Shown here piece by piece: positions 61,783 to 64,000 of a DNA stretch of 64,000 nucleotides (positions are counted from its first letter, which is position 1; each line of letters begins with the position of its first letter). The notes beneath the pieces were generated by a model. That model did no database searches. It had not been told where the DNA came from and saw nothing but the letters and a program-made list of their open reading frames with translations. The translations under genes were made by a program, and so were the position numbers. Source of the stretch: JBBEAM01 sp040882845 (GTDB lineage Bacteria; Pseudomonadota; Alphaproteobacteria; Kiloniellales; DSM-21159); the NCBI GenBank assembly GCA_040882845.1, contig JBBEAM010000007.1, positions 1,116,001-1,180,000 of the forward strand, read 5' to 3'.

Positions 61783-62259
61783 ATGGAGGAAAGTCTGAAA
61801 CTGCGCCTCGAGCTGGAGGCGCTCTACGCCGACTATGTTGCCTGCCTGGATGACGGCGACTACGACGCCTGGCCGGAGTTCTTCACCGAGACCTGCCTCT
61901 ACAAGATCATCCCGCGGGAGAATTTCGAGCAGAACTTGCCGCTGGCCACGATGCTCTGCGAAAGCAAGGGCATGCTGCAGGACCGGGTCTATGCGGTGAA
62001 GGAAACCTCGATGTTCGGGCCGCGCGCGCTGCGCCATCTGGTCAGCGCGATCCGCGTCACCGGGCAGGACGGCGAGAGCATCACCGCGCAGGCCAACTAC
62101 GCGGTGCTGCAGACCCTGAACGACGAGGAAACCAAGATCTTCCAGTGCGGCCGCTATCTCGACCGTCTGGTGCGCGAGGACGGCAAGCTGAAGTTTGCCG
62201 AAAAACTCTGCGTCTTCGACAGCAACCTGGTGTCGAACTCCCTGATCATTCCGATCTAA
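61783..62259 (+). CDS. Rieske oxygenase beta subunit (module B)
   Basis: 158 residues, SnoaL-like cone fold. LKLRLELEALYADYVACLDDGDYDAWPEFF, YKIIPRENFEQNLPLATMLCES, VYAVKETSMFGPRALRHLVSAIRV and KLCVFDSNLVSNSLIIPI correspond block by block to the module A beta subunit. The ATG at 61783 is two bases after the alpha stop, with GGATGGAGG-like sequence at the junction. It forms the alpha3-beta3 oxygenase with the preceding gene. Confidence 0.9.
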   Translation: MEESLKLRLELEALYADYVACLDDGDYDAWPEFFTETCLYKIIPRENFEQNLPLATMLCESKGMLQDRVYAVKETSMFGPRALRHLVSAIRVTGQDGESITAQANYAVLQTLNDEETKIFQCGRYLDRLVREDGKLKFAEKLCVFDSNLVSNSLIIPI

Positions 62260-62262
62260 GGG

Positions 62263-62829
62263 CTAGTCCCGTTCCAGCTCCAGTGCCACTGGAACAGGAC
62301 GGCGTAGATCGTCGAGCACCGGGCAGTGGCTGTCGACCACCTGCCGCAGTTTCTGGATCTCTGTCTCCGAAGCCGGGCTGTCGATGGTGACCTTGCCGCG
62401 GATTCCCTGGAAGCCGGCAGGCACCTCCTCGGACAGGTCGAGGAAGCCCCGCAGATCCTGGGTGCCGGTCAGCTCGACCTTGATCCCGCGCAGTTCGATA
62501 CCCAGCGCATCGGCGTAGAGCCGCCAGGTAATCTCCTGACAGCTTGCCAGGGCCGCGAGCAGAACCTCGCTCGGCTTGGGCCCCTTGTTGCCGCCCTCGA
62601 AGCCTTTGGGCTGGTCGATGGTCAGCGTGAAGTCGCGGATCTGGATTTTGCTTTCGAAGCCGCCCTGGCTTTCGCTCGACACCTTGACCTCGAGGGGATT
62701 GATGGCCGTGCCGTCGCGCAGCGCCACCTGGGAACGCTTGAGCAGCGCGGCGTAGCGGCCCGCGCCGCCGTCCCTCGCCTCCTCCGCGTTCGGGGCCTGC
62801 CGATCGATTGCGGGGGTATCTTCGGTCAT
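62263..62829 (-). CDS. OsmC-family protein
   Basis: 188 residues. OsmC/Ohr-like proteins reduce organic hydroperoxides through two Cys. The first redox Cys is in KPSEVLLAALASCQEITW and the second in QVVDSHCPVLDDL. Both are kept, as is the FTLTIDQPKGFEGGNKGP strand region typical of the OsmC-like rather than the Ohr branch. A ~40-residue acidic N-terminal extension precedes the domain. It converges on the Rieske beta gene with three bases between stops. It could protect against peroxides formed by uncoupled oxygenases, though this is only inference. Confidence 0.88.
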   Translation of the reverse strand: MTEDTPAIDRQAPNAEEARDGGAGRYAALLKRSQVALRDGTAINPLEVKVSSESQGGFESKIQIRDFTLTIDQPKGFEGGNKGPKPSEVLLAALASCQEITWRLYADALGIELRGIKVELTGTQDLRGFLDLSEEVPAGFQGIRGKVTIDSPASETEIQKLRQVVDSHCPVLDDLRRPVPVALELERD

Positions 62830-62898
62830 GCCGTTCCTCTCATCTGCCGTTCTTTGTACCGAACATCCATTGCGCGTGGCTGCCTTGGAGCGTCGCGC

Positions 62899-63489
62899 TC
62901 AGCGGTTCTCGCTGCGCACCACCACCATGATGGCGTGGGCCGCTTCCAGCCCCTCGTTGCGCAGGACATGGCGGTCGTCGGTCGGGTAGCGCGCGGTATC
63001 TCCGCTGCTCAGCAGCACCTTTTCCCGCGGCGTCTCGACGACGATTTCCCCCGCGATCACCGAGAGATGCTCCCAGGAATTGGGGCCATGCGCATCGGAG
63101 GCAAGGACTCCGCCCGGCTCCGCGGTCATCTGATACCACTGCAGCCACTCCGCGGTGTCGAGCGGGCCAAGGATATCGAGACGCACCAGCCCGTCTTCGC
63201 TGGCGATCTTCGGCACCGAATTGCGCTTCACCTTCTCGATCGAGCGATCGTCGCTGGGCCGCGCGAAGAAGGCCGCCGGCTTGCTCTCCAGCGCTTCGGC
63301 GATGCGGCAGAGCGTCACCAGGGTCGGATTGGTCTGGTCCCGCTCGATCTGCGACAGCACCGACTTCGATACCCCGGCGCGCATCGAGAGCTGGTCCAGG
63401 GTCATGCCGCGATGCTTGCGCAGGCGTTGGATTTCGGCGCCGATTGGCGGCGACTCCGAGAGCCGGATGGCAGCATTTTCGTTGGCCAT
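62899..63489 (-). CDS. XRE-family regulator with C-terminal cupin sensor domain
   Basis: 196 residues. The N-terminal helix-turn-helix is IGAEIQRLRKHRGMTLDQLSMRAGVSKSVLSQIERDQTNPTLVTLCRIAEAL (read in parts: MTLDQLSMRAG and SKSVLSQIERDQ are the two helices). The C-terminal cupin has HGPNSWEHLSVIAGEIVVETP and SSGDTARYPTDDRHVLRNEG. This architecture (SutR/PuuR-like) usually senses a small metabolite and represses a nearby operon. It is divergent from the ABC permease gene, its likely target, with TTTCGATT repeats between. Confidence 0.88.
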   Translation of the reverse strand: MANENAAIRLSESPPIGAEIQRLRKHRGMTLDQLSMRAGVSKSVLSQIERDQTNPTLVTLCRIAEALESKPAAFFARPSDDRSIEKVKRNSVPKIASEDGLVRLDILGPLDTAEWLQWYQMTAEPGGVLASDAHGPNSWEHLSVIAGEIVVETPREKVLLSSGDTARYPTDDRHVLRNEGLEAAHAIMVVVRSENR

Positions 63490-63501
63490 AGAGATCGAAC
63501 T

Positions 63502-63529
63502 TTTCGATTGACAGAACGTAATTTCGATT
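63502..63529. promoter_or_regulatory. Direct repeats TTTCGATT, candidate XRE operator
   Basis: Identical octamers at 63502-63509 and 63522-63529, 20 bases apart (two helical turns), just upstream of the XRE-cupin start. A TTGACA lies at 63508-63513. The spacing suits tandem dimer binding. Confidence 0.4.
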
Positions 63530-63542
63530 TAGCGTACTTTCG

Positions 63543-63558
63543 CTGCTAAGCATAGCAG
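63543..63558. repeat. Short inverted repeat CTGCTA-N4-TAGCAG
   Basis: Perfect 6-bp arms (63543-63548, 63553-63558) in the gap between the XRE-cupin gene and the ABC permease gene. It could be an operator half or an mRNA leader hairpin. Confidence 0.3.
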
Positions 63559-63674
63559 ATTCTGCCGTTGCGGCTGGAGCCGGAAGGCGCCAGCCGTGCG
63601 TCAATCTGCGCCTGAGCCGAGCGCGCATGCGCCCTTCGAAACGCGGACGTCACGGGAAAGCCCAGGAACCACCC

Positions 63675-64000
63675 ATGAGCGAGGCCATCACCGCCCTGAC
63701 CGGGGCCCGCAGCGGCGCCGCACGACATCCCTTCACCTCTCGCAGACTCGGGGAGGGCCTGCAGGGAGTCCTTGGCCTCTTCGGCTTCCTGCTGCTGTGG
63801 TATCTGCTGAGCAGCGTCTGGGGCCTCGGCCCCTTCCGCCGTTTGCCCGGACCGCTCGAGGTCTTCGGCGAGTGGATCAGCTTCGCGCCGGTCTATGGCA
63901 TCTCGCTGTTCACCGCCGACTACTACGCCCATATCGGCGCCAGCCTGTGGCGCGCCTGGCTGGCCTTCCTGCTTGCCGTGGCGACAGGCGTGCCGCTCGG
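63675..64000 (+). CDS. ABC transporter permease (SsuC/TauC-like), N-terminal part (cut by window edge)
   Basis: The ATG at 63675 opens a frame that runs off the window after about 108 residues. A polar start (SEAITALTGARSGAARHPF) is followed by a first membrane helix (LGLFGFLLLWYLLSSVWG), the LPGPLEVFGEW motif typical of nitrate/sulfonate/taurine permeases, and ADYYAHIGASLWRAWLAFLLAVATGVPLG. The last segment leads into the second helix with the family S-L-x-R pattern. It probably starts an operon with ATPase and binding-protein genes to the right, under the divergent XRE-cupin regulator. Confidence 0.82.
   Translation, partial: MSEAITALTGARSGAARHPFTSRRLGEGLQGVLGLFGFLLLWYLLSSVWGLGPFRRLPGPLEVFGEWISFAPVYGISLFTADYYAHIGASLWRAWLAFLLAVATGVPL

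Overview
The window is high-GC, densely coded DNA with many 4-bp ATGA overlaps and no RNA gene, CRISPR array or insertion sequence that I can see. The beta-ketoadipate operon, several TRAP transporters, ChvI/OmpR-like regulators, a WcaJ/Wzc/Wza exopolysaccharide set and an imelysin iron cassette together suggest an alphaproteobacterium, probably a Rhodospirillales-like marine or saline heterotroph. This is inferred from gene content, not from a marker gene.

Bases 1-21500 are an exopolysaccharide locus. It holds the end of a flippase, a pyruvyl transferase, five glycosyltransferases, a Tat-exported beta-helix protein, a polymerase/ligase, a WcaJ-type initiating transferase, a Wzc-type tyrosine autokinase, a Wza-type export lipoprotein, galE, a ManC-type enzyme, an outer-membrane barrel protein and two paralogous OmpR/ChvI-like response regulators. 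One of these regulators has lost its phosphorylation site. A small membrane protein of unknown function follows.

Bases 22200-31300 are a 4-hydroxybenzoate/protocatechuate block. A TRAP transporter plus pobA runs leftward, divergent from pcaDCHGB, which ends in a BKACE (DUF849) enzyme. pcaIJ and pcaF are absent. BKACE could convert beta-ketoadipate plus acetyl-CoA into succinyl-CoA plus acetoacetate in their place.

Bases 31300-38400 are one leftward iron operon: exbD, exbD, tonB, imelysin, di-heme oxidoreductase, imelysin, DUF1513. In front of it are an extended -10 promoter and a GAGAAT hexamer array that looks like a Fur-type box. sodC and a decayed autotransporter relic follow.

Bases 40000-62300 are the most unusual part, a two-module aromatic-catabolism island that I cannot match to a named pathway. 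Module A is a probable 12-gene leftward operon divergent from a LysR gene: FAH-family hydrolase, ornithine-cyclodeaminase-like enzyme, bicupin dioxygenase-like protein, Rieske beta and alpha, two tandem DctP proteins, DctQ, DctM, a carboxymuconolactone-decarboxylase-like protein (CMD), a second cyclodeaminase-like enzyme and an SDR. A convergent amidase closes it. Module B is built around a MarR gene. Leftward run CMD-like, bicupin and DapA-like genes; rightward run a TAXI TRAP system and a second Rieske alpha/beta pair. Both modules carry a Rieske alpha/beta, a bicupin, a CMD paralogue and a TRAP importer, and neither has a Rieske reductase or ferredoxin. I read this as two parallel routes that import, hydroxylate and ring-cleave related, possibly nitrogen-bearing, substituted aromatic acids. 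OsmC, an XRE-cupin regulator and the start of an ABC permease end the window.
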